This document shows positions 7,904 to 15,345 of a stretch of DNA of 64,000 nt, one piece after another. The translations under genes and the position numbers were made by a program. The stretch comes from Mumia sp. ZJ1417 (GTDB taxonomy: Bacteria; Actinomycetota; Actinomycetes; Propionibacteriales; Nocardioidaceae): positions 496,001 to 560,000 of the forward strand of contig NZ_CP059901.1 of NCBI RefSeq assembly GCF_014127285.1, in the 5' to 3' direction. The notes under the pieces were generated by a model. The model was not told where the DNA came from. It was given only the letters and a program-made list of their open reading frames with translations, and made no database searches. Each line of letters begins with the position of its first letter. The stretch's first letter is position 1.

Positions 7904-9768
7904 GCACCGCCGTACAGGAACGTGCTGTTCACGAGCGTGACGCCGTCGAGGTCCGGCGAGGCTGGTGGACGCGGGAGCACGCCCTGCTGATCGCCCTGCT
8001 GGCTGCGACCGCGGTCGCGTACTGCTGGAACCTGACCGTCAACGGCTACGCCAACGAGTACTACTCGATGGCCGTGCAGGCCGGGGCGCAGGACTGGAAG
8101 GCCTGGTTCTTCGGCGCGCTGGACGCCGCGAACGGCATCACCGTCGACAAGACCCCGGCGTCGCTGTGGCTGATGGGCCTGTCGGCGCGGGTGTTCGGGT
8201 TCAGCTCGTTCAGCATGCTGCTCCCGCAGGCGCTGCTTGGGGTCGCGAGCGTCGGCGTCCTGTACGCCGCGGTGCGCCGCTGGTTCGGGTCGTCGGCGGC
8301 GTTGATCGCCGGCGCCGTGCTGGCGACGACGCCGGTGGCCGCGCTGATGTTCCGGTTCAACAACCCCGATGCGCTGCTGGTCTTCCTGATGGTGGCGGCC
8401 GCGTGGGCCGTGACCCGGGCGATCGACGCCAAGAAGGCGCTGCGATGGCTGGTGCTCGCGGGTCTGCTCATCGGGTTCGCATTCCTCGCCAAGATGCTGC
8501 AGGCGTTCCTCGTCCTGCCGGCGCTCGCGCTGGCGTACGGGGTCGCCGGGTCGGCACGCTTGCGGACGCGCCTGCTACACCTCCTCGCCGCAGCCGGCGC
8601 GGTCGTCGTCGGCGCGGGATGGTGGGTGCTCATCGCCGAGCTGTGGCCGGCGTCCGCGCGCCCGTACATCGGTGGCTCGACGAGCAACAGCATCCTCGAG
8701 CTCGCGCTCGGCTACAACGGCCTCGGTCGCCTCAACGGCGAGGAGGTCGGGTCCGTCGGTGGCGGCGGGCAGGGCGGCGGCATGTGGGGGACGCCCGGCC
8801 TCGGACGGCTCTTCAGCTCCGAGATGCAGACGCAGGCGAGCTGGCTCCTGCCGGCCGCCCTGGTCGCACTCGTCGCGCTCGCCGCATTGTCCTGGCGGCT
8901 CGCCCGTACGGATCGGATGCGCGCGTTCGCGATCATCTGGGGTGGCTGGCTGCTGGTCACCGGCCTGACGTTCAGCCTGATGCAGGGCATCATCCACAGC
9001 TACTACACGGCGGCGCTCGCGCCCGCGATCGCCGCGCTGGTCGGCGTCGGTGTGGTGGTCCTGTGGCGACGCCGTACGGAGCTGGTGCCGCGGGCCGTGC
9101 TCGCGGGGACGGTCGTCCTCACCGGCCTCTGGAATTGGCGGCTGCTCGCCGAGACCCCGACGTTCGTGCCCTGGTTGCGCTGGGTGGTCGTGTTCGCGGC
9201 CGTCGCGGCTGGTGTGCTCCTGCTCGTCGGGCCGGAGCTTCCGAACCCGGGCGACGGGGCTCGCTACCTCGCCGTGATCACTGCGACCCTCATCGGCGTC
9301 GCCTCGCTCGCGGCGCCCGCCGCCTCGGCCGCGGCGACCATCGGCTCGGCGCACACCGGGTCGATCGTGTCCGCCGGACCTGCGACGGGCGGTGGCCCCG
9401 GCGGGGGCGCGGGGACCAGCTTCCTCGGCGGCGGCGGGACCGCAGGCGTCAGCGAGGAGCTGGTGAGCCTGCTCCAGAACAGCGACTCCCGCTGGGCCGC
9501 GGCCGCGCAGACCGCCAACGGTGCCGCACCCTTGCAGCTCGCCTCGGGCGAACCCGTCCTTGCGATCGGCGGTTTCAACGGCACGGACGCGTTCCCGTCG
9601 CTCGAGCAGTTCCAGGAGTGGGTCGCCGACGGCGAGATCGGCTTCTACATCCCCGCGACCGGGCACGGCGGTGGCCGCAACTCCAAGATCGAGACCTGGG
9701 TGACAGAGAACTTCACCCCTCAGACCGTGGGCGGGACGACCGTCTACGACCTCGCCGGTCACAGCTGA
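7900..9768 (+). CDS. ArnT/PMT-like GT39 membrane glycosyltransferase
   Basis: 622 residues, about 11 predicted membrane helices and a C-terminal extracellular part of roughly 150 residues with a Gly-rich linker (TGGGPGGGAGTSFLGGGGT). After the first helix comes NGYANEYYSMAVQAGAQDWKAWFFG and ITVDKTPASLWLMG, which correspond to the catalytic first external loop (acidic residue) of ArnT/PMT enzymes. These transfer a sugar from a polyprenyl-phosphate donor to a lipid, protein or glycan acceptor outside the membrane. Start chosen at the ATG with GAGAGGAG upstream and ATGA overlap with the GT2-GtrA gene. Acceptor unknown. Confidence 0.88.
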   Translation: MSTAVQERAVHERDAVEVRRGWWTREHALLIALLAATAVAYCWNLTVNGYANEYYSMAVQAGAQDWKAWFFGALDAANGITVDKTPASLWLMGLSARVFGFSSFSMLLPQALLGVASVGVLYAAVRRWFGSSAALIAGAVLATTPVAALMFRFNNPDALLVFLMVAAAWAVTRAIDAKKALRWLVLAGLLIGFAFLAKMLQAFLVLPALALAYGVAGSARLRTRLLHLLAAAGAVVVGAGWWVLIAELWPASARPYIGGSTSNSILELALGYNGLGRLNGEEVGSVGGGGQGGGMWGTPGLGRLFSSEMQTQASWLLPAALVALVALAALSWRLARTDRMRAFAIIWGGWLLVTGLTFSLMQGIIHSYYTAALAPAIAALVGVGVVVLWRRRTELVPRAVLAGTVVLTGLWNWRLLAETPTFVPWLRWVVVFAAVAAGVLLLVGPELPNPGDGARYLAVITATLIGVASLAAPAASAAATIGSAHTGSIVSAGPATGGGPGGGAGTSFLGGGGTAGVSEELVSLLQNSDSRWAAAAQTANGAAPLQLASGEPVLAIGGFNGTDAFPSLEQFQEWVADGEIGFYIPATGHGGGRNSKIETWVTENFTPQTVGGTTVYDLAGHS

Positions 9769-9802
9769 CCGACGCGGACCAACGATGAAAGAAGGAGAAC
9801 AG

Positions 9803-10360
9803 ATGAACGAGCAGAACCCTCGTACGCCTCAGGGCCCGGAGCCGACGGAGACCCCGCCGGTGCAGGACCCGACGACGCAGATGCCGACAACGGACGCGCC
9901 GACGGCGGCGTCGGCCGCTCCGCAGGCCCCGACGACTGCCGGCGCGACGCCGTCGCGCGGGTGGAAGTCGCTCGACAACCGCACGCGGTTCGGTGCGATC
10001 GCCGCCGGCGTCGCCCTGTGCGGGTTCGGGTTCCTGGGTGGCATCGCGATCGGCACCGCCTCGGCCGACGACGGCGGTGCGGACGGCGGCCCCGGCAACG
10101 CGCCGGGCATGGGCCAGTTCCCCGGAGGCCAGGACGGTCAGGACGGTCAGGGCGGTCAGGGCGGACCTGGTGGCCAGCAGGGCCAGGGTGACGGGCAGTT
10201 CCCGGGCGCTCCGGGTGGTCACGGCGGCCAGGGCGGCATGCCCGACGGCCAGGGCGGCAGGTCGCTCCCGGACGCGCCGTACGGGGACGGCTCGGGCGGA
10301 CCGTCAGCGGACGGAACCGACAGCGCGTCGTCTGCGGGCGACGCGGCGTCGACCGTCTGA
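9803..10360 (+). CDS. Membrane-anchored Gly/Gln-rich low-complexity protein
   Basis: 185 residues. N-terminal 55 residues are Pro/Thr-rich and disordered, followed by one helix (about 66-86, GAIAAGVALCGFGFLGGIAIG), then a collagen-like tail full of GGQ and DGQ triplets with Gly, Gln, Asp and Pro. No catalytic domain. Start set at the second ATG because AAGGAGAACAG precedes it exactly; ATG 9785 lacks a site. It follows the GT39 gene by 34 bases and could be its glycosylation target or partner (inference). The last 57 bases overlap the end of the convergent esterase. Low-complexity DNA here is prone to slippage. Confidence 0.75.
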   Translation: MNEQNPRTPQGPEPTETPPVQDPTTQMPTTDAPTAASAAPQAPTTAGATPSRGWKSLDNRTRFGAIAAGVALCGFGFLGGIAIGTASADDGGADGGPGNAPGMGQFPGGQDGQDGQGGQGGPGGQQGQGDGQFPGAPGGHGGQGGMPDGQGGRSLPDAPYGDGSGGPSADGTDSASSAGDAASTV

Positions 10361-11362
10361 CGTCGTGCGGCGGACGAACCGCCCTACCTCGCGCGTCGCC
10401 TCGCGCGCCTCGGGCACGAGGTCGACTGCGACCTGGAAGACGTGAACCTGCTTCTCCCAGATCTGCAGCTCGACCTCGACATCCGAGCGTGCGAGGCGGA
10501 TCGCCATCAGCTCGGCGTCGGGGAGGACGAGCTCGTCCGACCCCACCTGGATGAGGGTGGGCGGCAGTCCGTGCAGGTCGGCGTCCACGAGCGACGACGC
10601 TGGCTGCAGGAGGTCGGACAGCAGCTCGTTCTCGACCAGGTCGACGAGCCGGAGGAACCCGCGCCACGCCGACCTCGGGAACAACGCGCACGACGGGCGG
10701 CCAGGCTGGTCGAGCTTGCGATCGGGATCGAAGTCGGTCAGCGGGGACATGGCGACCAGGCCCGCGGGAGCCTCCAGGTCGGCGTCGAGGATCGCGAGCG
10801 TGACGGCGAACGCGAGGTAGCCGCCGGCCGAGTCGCCGGCGACGACGATGCGCTCGGGCGGAAAGCCCTGGTCGAGCAGCCACCGGTAGCCCGAGAGCCC
10901 GTCCTCGACGGCCTGGCTCACCGGGTGCTTCGGCATCATGCGATAGCCGACGTTGAGGACCGTGCAGCCGCTGGTCGCCGACAGCCGTGCGGCGAGACCG
11001 CGGTGCGTGTTGAGCCCGCCGACGAGGAAGGCGCCGCCGTGCAGATAGAGCACCGCGTGGGTCTCGGCGTGCTCGGCAGATCCGGCACGGATCACCTCGG
11101 CATCGCACTGCGGGAGCCGGATGTCCTCCACCGTCGCGTTGCGCGGCGCCGGCAGCAGCCCCGCCACGCTCTCGAGGAGCCCGGTCGGCCACGGGGCGCC
11201 GGGTGCGTACGACCAGACGGAGAGCGCCGGCTTCACGGTCACCCGCAGCGCGGTGGACAGCAGTGCCGCGCGCTTGCTGTGGCGAGGCTTGTCCACCACC
11301 CGCAGGTTGTCGCCGGCGAGCGAGACGACCTCCGGACCACGGGGGTCCATCGTGCGACTCAT
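10304..11362 (-). CDS. Alpha/beta hydrolase, hormone-sensitive lipase family esterase
   Basis: 352 residues. HSL-family marks: oxyanion motif LYLHGGAF (HGGAF in place of HGGGF), nucleophile elbow VAGDSAGGYLAF, Asp in SDELVLPDAEL and His in KQVHVFQ, giving the Ser-Asp-His triad. The N-terminal cap has no signal peptide, so probably a cytoplasmic ester hydrolase; substrate unknown. The tandem ATG at 11362-11365 has AAGG upstream; the second gives the better spacing. The Arg-rich C-terminus (RRVARRRRAVGSVR) lies in the stretch that overlaps the convergent low-complexity gene and may be a late extension. Confidence 0.85.
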   Translation of the reverse strand: MSRTMDPRGPEVVSLAGDNLRVVDKPRHSKRAALLSTALRVTVKPALSVWSYAPGAPWPTGLLESVAGLLPAPRNATVEDIRLPQCDAEVIRAGSAEHAETHAVLYLHGGAFLVGGLNTHRGLAARLSATSGCTVLNVGYRMMPKHPVSQAVEDGLSGYRWLLDQGFPPERIVVAGDSAGGYLAFAVTLAILDADLEAPAGLVAMSPLTDFDPDRKLDQPGRPSCALFPRSAWRGFLRLVDLVENELLSDLLQPASSLVDADLHGLPPTLIQVGSDELVLPDAELMAIRLARSDVEVELQIWEKQVHVFQVAVDLVPEAREATREVGRFVRRTTSDGRRRVARRRRAVGSVR

Positions 11363-11415
11363 CATGTGTCCTTCCCGGGCGACGCGGAGCACGACCCGAG
11401 CGCGTGTGGTGCGCG

Positions 11416-11429
11416 TCACATCATTGTGA
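11416..11429. promoter_or_regulatory. TCACA-N4-TGTGA palindrome between divergent genes
   Basis: Perfect 5-bp inverted repeat TCACA-TCAT-TGTGA, 54 bases upstream of the esterase and 67 bases before the divergent membrane protein. The half-site resembles those of Crp/Fnr and some GntR-family regulators. Regulator unknown. Confidence 0.4.
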
Positions 11430-11495
11430 ACGGATGTTACCTGCCCGTTCGCGCGCAAACCGGTCGAAGACCGTGATCGGTGCCATCCTGAGGCC

Positions 11496-12113
11496 ATGGT
11501 GACCTCCGAGAGTGGTGGCACGGGACTCCCGCAGAGCGGCCCAGGGCACCGGGGAAACGCGGCGGACAAGTGGAAGTCGTACGGCAAGCGCATGCTGCAC
11601 AACGTCCTCGTGCTGCTGGCCGTCGCGGTGGTCGTGGTGATCGTCGGATACGCGCTGGCGGCGTTCGTGCCCCGCTGGTGGGCGCAGTGGATCGGGCGCC
11701 GTGTCGATGGCAGCCTGACGGCCGGGACGGTGTGGGGGCTGTTCCTCGGCGTGGTGTTCACCTTCGTCCCCCTTCTCCTTGCCTGGCAGGCGATCGCGCG
11801 GCACTGGGTGAAGGGTTTCTGGAAGGTCGTCGTCGTCGCGGTCGCCGTGATTCTCGCGCTGCCCAACCTGATGACGCTGTCGATCGTCGTGGGGACGAGC
11901 AACGGAGCACACGCCGGCGAGCGCATCCTCGACGTCGACGGCCCGGGCTTCCGCGCGGCTTCGCTCTGGGGCGCGATCATCGGCGCTCTGCTCGTCGTGG
12001 GCCTGGTCTGGCTGAGCGGGGCCAACCGTGCACGCGGTCGACGGGCCCGCGATCTCAAGACCGAGATCGACAATCGCGACCAAGCCGAGCGCGACCGCGC
12101 GGACGGCACCTGA
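11496..12113 (+). CDS. Membrane protein of unknown function
   Basis: 205 residues with four predicted helices (about 35-57, 73-98, 105-128 and 148-168), a cytoplasmic N-terminus rich in Gly/Ser and a charged tail (RARGRRARDLKTEIDNRDQAERDRADGT). I do not recognise a catalytic motif. It is divergent from the esterase and convergent, with only seven bases between stops, with the alpha/beta hydrolase of the encapsulin operon. GC3 and Shine-Dalgarno context look normal for a native gene. Confidence 0.7.
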   Translation: MVTSESGGTGLPQSGPGHRGNAADKWKSYGKRMLHNVLVLLAVAVVVVIVGYALAAFVPRWWAQWIGRRVDGSLTAGTVWGLFLGVVFTFVPLLLAWQAIARHWVKGFWKVVVVAVAVILALPNLMTLSIVVGTSNGAHAGERILDVDGPGFRAASLWGAIIGALLVVGLVWLSGANRARGRRARDLKTEIDNRDQAERDRADGT

Positions 12114-12120
12114 CAGTCGG

Positions 12121-12966
12121 TCAGCCGCGCACCCTCGCGACGATCTCCTGAGCGACCAGGTCGGGGCACTCCTCGGGAAGCCAGTGGGACGCCTCCTGGA
12201 CCGGGACGAAGCGGTACTCTGCCTGGACGTGCTCACCGCACCGCCGGGCGCCGGCCGCGCCGAGCGCCCAGTCGGCGCCGCCCCAGATGTAGGTCGTCGG
12301 CACCGTCACCGAGGGTGTCGCGTCGAGGTCGCGGCCCATCGCCCTATACCACGACAGTGCCGCCGTCAGCGCGCCCGGCTCCTGCATCGCGGCGACGTAC
12401 GAGGCTGCCCTGTCGTCGGGCACCATCCCGCCGTACATTGCGGTGATCCGCCGCGCGTCGTCTGCCAGCAGCACTTCCTCGGCTTTGCCGGGCGTGCGCA
12501 TGAGGCCGATGTACGCGGCGCGCTGCTGCTGGTCCTCGTCGTGCACCAGGGCCCACCCGTACGCGGCGAGGTGCGGGACGGACAAGGCGACCAGGCTGCG
12601 CACGCGCTCCGGATGGTGCGCCGTCAGCGCCCACGCCACTGCGGCACCCCAGTCGTGACCGACCACGTGAGCGGAGTCGTACCCGAGGGCGTCCATCAGC
12701 CCGAGCACGTCTCCGACGAGGCGCGGCACCGCGTACGAATCCACGCCGTCAGGGCGGGCGCCGGGCGAGTAACCGCGCTGGTCGGGGGCGATCACCCGCA
12801 ACCCGGCGTTCGCAAGGACAGGCGCGACGTCCAGCCACGACTCCGACGTCTGCGGGAAGCCGTGCAGCAGCAGCACGGGCTCGCCGTCGGCGGGCCCGTC
12901 GAAGCCGACGTCGAAGACCAGACTGCCCGCCTCGACCGCGCGCCGCTCCGGCCAGCCCGCGCTCAT
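12121..12966 (-). CDS. Alpha/beta hydrolase (epoxide hydrolase/haloalkane dehalogenase type)
   Basis: 281 residues. LLLHGFPQTSESW carries the HGFP oxyanion motif, VGHDWGAAVAW the nucleophile elbow with Asp as nucleophile (G-x-D-x-G), and ASHWLPEECPD the catalytic His. An Asp nucleophile with HGFP points to an epoxide hydrolase-like enzyme rather than a Ser esterase. Start ATG at 12966 overlaps the encapsulin stop by ATGA, making it the third cistron of the DyP-encapsulin operon. I see no encapsulin targeting peptide at either end, so it is not an obvious cargo. Substrate unknown. Confidence 0.88.
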   Translation of the reverse strand: MSAGWPERRAVEAGSLVFDVGFDGPADGEPVLLLHGFPQTSESWLDVAPVLANAGLRVIAPDQRGYSPGARPDGVDSYAVPRLVGDVLGLMDALGYDSAHVVGHDWGAAVAWALTAHHPERVRSLVALSVPHLAAYGWALVHDEDQQQRAAYIGLMRTPGKAEEVLLADDARRITAMYGGMVPDDRAASYVAAMQEPGALTAALSWYRAMGRDLDATPSVTVPTTYIWGGADWALGAAGARRCGEHVQAEYRFVPVQEASHWLPEECPDLVAQEIVARVRG

Positions 12967-13760
12967 CGGTCGAGGACGACCGACGCCTCGTCGGTCAGGG
13001 GGAGGAAGGCGAAGGACTCCTGCAGATAGAGCGTGACCGTCTCGTCGTCGTGGTGGAGGTAGCCGATCGACGTGTCCTGCCCGAGATGGAGGTCGTAGTC
13101 GCCTCCGCGCGTCGACAGCAGCACGGCGCCCGAGATCGCGGGTGCCCACACGATGTTGTCGTGGAGCAGCCGTGAAAGCTGCTCGTGGATGGGGTAGCCG
13201 TGGTCGGTGGTCTCATTGACCTGCGTGTAGGCGTCGGCGCTGAGCAGGAGCGCGTACGGACCCTCTACGCCGGCGAGCCGCAGCTGGCTCAGCGCCCGGG
13301 CGACGACATCGGGGTAGTCGACGGCGTCGGCCGGGAGCGCGAGACGGGGGTTGCTCGACGACTCCGTGATCCCGCGGATTCCGACTGCGCTGAGCCCGTG
13401 GAACACCGCGCCGTCCTCGGCGAAGGCGAGAGCGCGGGCCGCGTCCTTGACCGGTTGCCAGTCGGAGTCGTTGGAGCCGCGTTCGACGTCGTCGACGTCC
13501 TCACGGCTCAGGTCGAACGTGACCCGCAGCTCGGCGACCGGCGCCACCTCGCGGCGGCGCACCTCCACGCCGTTCGGGTCGGTGCCGGGGGCGCTGCGGT
13601 GGCCGGTGGAGAGACCGGCGAGCTGGACGCCCTCGGGGTCGTGGACGTCGATGACCCGGCGCCCGGCGAGGTTGCGCCGGAAGGTGCGGCTCGCCTCCTC
13701 CTCGATCTGCGCCCAGGCGGCAGCAGAGATCGGTGCGAGCGAGCGGTGCAGGTTGTTCAT
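12963..13760 (-). CDS. Encapsulin, family 1 nanocompartment shell protein
   Basis: 265 residues, the usual family 1 length. Starts MNNLHRSLAPISAAAWAQIEEEA, the encapsulin N-terminal helix that binds cargo targeting peptides, followed by RTFRRNLAGRRVIDV and the HK97-like shell fold (E-loop ELRVTFDLSREDVDDVERG, A-domain ending YLHHDDETVTLYLQESFAFL). These proteins form icosahedral compartments around an enzyme cargo. ATGA overlaps on both sides couple it to the DyP peroxidase upstream and the hydrolase downstream. The peroxidase carries a targeting peptide, so it is the expected cargo. Confidence 0.96.
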   Translation of the reverse strand: MNNLHRSLAPISAAAWAQIEEEASRTFRRNLAGRRVIDVHDPEGVQLAGLSTGHRSAPGTDPNGVEVRRREVAPVAELRVTFDLSREDVDDVERGSNDSDWQPVKDAARALAFAEDGAVFHGLSAVGIRGITESSSNPRLALPADAVDYPDVVARALSQLRLAGVEGPYALLLSADAYTQVNETTDHGYPIHEQLSRLLHDNIVWAPAISGAVLLSTRGGDYDLHLGQDTSIGYLHHDDETVTLYLQESFAFLPLTDEASVVLDR

Positions 13761-14836
13761 CGGTCGTACTCTCCTCTGAGGCTGCCGACGCTCAGCGAGC
13801 CGTCGGTGGTGGGGTGGGTGGTCTCGACAGGCTCGACCGACGGCTGGGGCTCGACCGGCGGGCGTGTGGTCTCGACAGGCTCGACCGACGGAAGGTCGCC
13901 GAGCATCTCCAGCGTGGCCGACGACGGGACAAAGAAGAGGCACCCGCTCGTCGCGGTCGAGAAGTCGAGGATCCGGTCGTAGTTGCCGGGCGGGTCGCCG
14001 ACAAACATGTTCTGGAGCATCAGCTCGGTGGTCTCGGGACTCTTGGCGTAGCCGATGAAGTACGTACCGACCTCGCCCGCGGTATAGCTCCCGAACGCCA
14101 TGTTGAACCGAACGATGTCGAGCTCGCTGCCGTCGTCGTCGGTGACCGTGTTGAGCGTGACGTGCGAGTTGGACGGCATCACGGCGTCGTCGAGCTCTAC
14201 GTCGTCGGCCTTCGTACGACCGATGATCCGCTCCTGCTCCTCTGTCGACAGCCGTTCCCATGCGGAGAGGTCGTGGGAGTAGCGCTGCGTGATCACGTAG
14301 CTGCCGCCGAGGAAGTCGGGCTCGTCGTCGATGTACGCGGCCTCGCCGAGCTCGTCGCCGACGGGGTTCTCCGTACCGTCGACGAACCCGAGCAGGTCGC
14401 GGGCGTCGAAGTAGCGGAAGCCCGGGGTGTCGTCGACGACCCGTACGGAGTCGCCGAGGCGCGCGAGGATCAGACGCTCCAGCTCGAAGCACATGTCGTG
14501 GCGGGACGCGCGGATGTGGAACAGCAGGTCGCCCGCGGTGCTCGGGGCATCGTGGCGGTAGCCGTCGATCGGCACGAACGGATGGAGATGGGCCGGCCGG
14601 TCAGGTGCGCCGAAGCGGTCCCATGCGTCGGAGCCGATGCCGATGACACAGGTCAGGCCGGCATGGAGGCTGCGGAATCCGACCGAGCGCACGAGAGCGT
14701 CGACGTCGGCGATCGTCGTCCGTGCTGCGTCGGCGGCGGCCGGCCCGTCCTCGATGGTGACCACGAGGAAGACGGCGTGCTCGGTCAGCGGTGAGGTGAC
14801 GGCCTGCGGCTCGGGAAATCGGGAGACGCTGGTCAC
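13757..14836 (-). CDS. DyP-type peroxidase, encapsulin cargo
   Basis: 359 residues. Dye-decolourising heme peroxidase: GFVDGTENP (GXXDG, catalytic Asp) near residue 150, heme-ligand His in MPSNSHVTLN, distal Arg in DIVRFNMAFG, and ferredoxin-like fold halves. The C-terminus DGSLSVGSLRG is the encapsulin cargo-loading peptide, reached through about 30 Pro/Glu/Val/Thr-rich residues containing two VEPVETT copies encoded by a dispersed repeat. GTG 14836 is chosen because GAGGGAG lies four bases upstream. It oxidises organic substrates with H2O2 inside the shell. First gene of the DyP-encapsulin-hydrolase operon. Confidence 0.95.
   Translation of the reverse strand: MTSVSRFPEPQAVTSPLTEHAVFLVVTIEDGPAAADAARTTIADVDALVRSVGFRSLHAGLTCVIGIGSDAWDRFGAPDRPAHLHPFVPIDGYRHDAPSTAGDLLFHIRASRHDMCFELERLILARLGDSVRVVDDTPGFRYFDARDLLGFVDGTENPVGDELGEAAYIDDEPDFLGGSYVITQRYSHDLSAWERLSTEEQERIIGRTKADDVELDDAVMPSNSHVTLNTVTDDDGSELDIVRFNMAFGSYTAGEVGTYFIGYAKSPETTELMLQNMFVGDPPGNYDRILDFSTATSGCLFFVPSSATLEMLGDLPSVEPVETTRPPVEPQPSVEPVETTHPTTDGSLSVGSLRGEYDR
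13820..13886 (+). repeat. Two VEPVET-type repeat copies inside the DyP gene
   Basis: GGTCTCGACAGGCTCGACC at 13820-13838 and again at 13868-13886, with a half copy (GGCTCGACC, 13849-13857) between. They sit in frame in the linker of the DyP peroxidase between its catalytic domain and its targeting peptide, and read VEPVETT on the gene strand. Confidence 0.9.
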
Positions 14837-14930
14837 GGAACTCCCTCTCGATCGGTGGTGAGCCCACACTACGACCTGCGATGGGCATGCACTGGCGACG
14901 TAGACTTGGGGTACTCCTAGGAGGTGGCGG

Positions 14931-15323
14931 ATGAGCAGCAGAGCGCTCGTGACCCTCGATGCCGTCGAAACCAAGGCGCTGCTCGGCACGGCGCGCGTCG
15001 GCCACCTCGCCTACCAGTCCCACCGAGGGCTCGACGTCACGCCGGTCAATTATCGGCTCTGCGGAGACACCATCTACATCCGGACGGTGGAAGACGGCAC
15101 GCTTGCCGCGCTTGCCCCCGGGCCGGCGGCAGTCGCGTTCCTGGTGACCTACCTCGACCGCCTGTCGCAGACCGGTTGGAGCGTGAAGGTCCGCGGCAAG
15201 ATCAGTGCCGTCGACGAGACGGTCGAGATCCCGGACGTCGACCCTGAGCCGTGGACCGGTCTGCCGGGCACGATGCTGCTCGCCCTGACGATCGACGAGA
15301 TGACCGGCCGCCGCGTCGGCTGA
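14931..15323 (+). CDS. Pyridoxamine 5'-phosphate oxidase-family flavin/F420-binding protein
   Basis: 130 residues of split-barrel fold: ALLGTARVGHLAYQSHRGLDVTPVNYRL at the start is the usual FMN/F420-binding beta-hairpin of small PNPOx-like proteins, followed by GWSVKVRGKISAV. Members bind FMN, heme or F420 and reduce small molecules; the substrate here is not apparent. AGGAGGTGG precedes the ATG. Divergent from the DyP peroxidase across 94 bases, with a possible -10 TAGACT at 14901; a shared oxidative-stress link is only a guess. Confidence 0.8.
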   Translation: MSSRALVTLDAVETKALLGTARVGHLAYQSHRGLDVTPVNYRLCGDTIYIRTVEDGTLAALAPGPAAVAFLVTYLDRLSQTGWSVKVRGKISAVDETVEIPDVDPEPWTGLPGTMLLALTIDEMTGRRVG

Positions 15324-15345
15324 CGCCCCATCTCGCGGGGCCCGC

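Noticed and set aside
9785-9802. Upstream ATG of the low-complexity protein
   Set aside because: No ribosome site, while ATG 9803 has AAGGAG at ideal distance.
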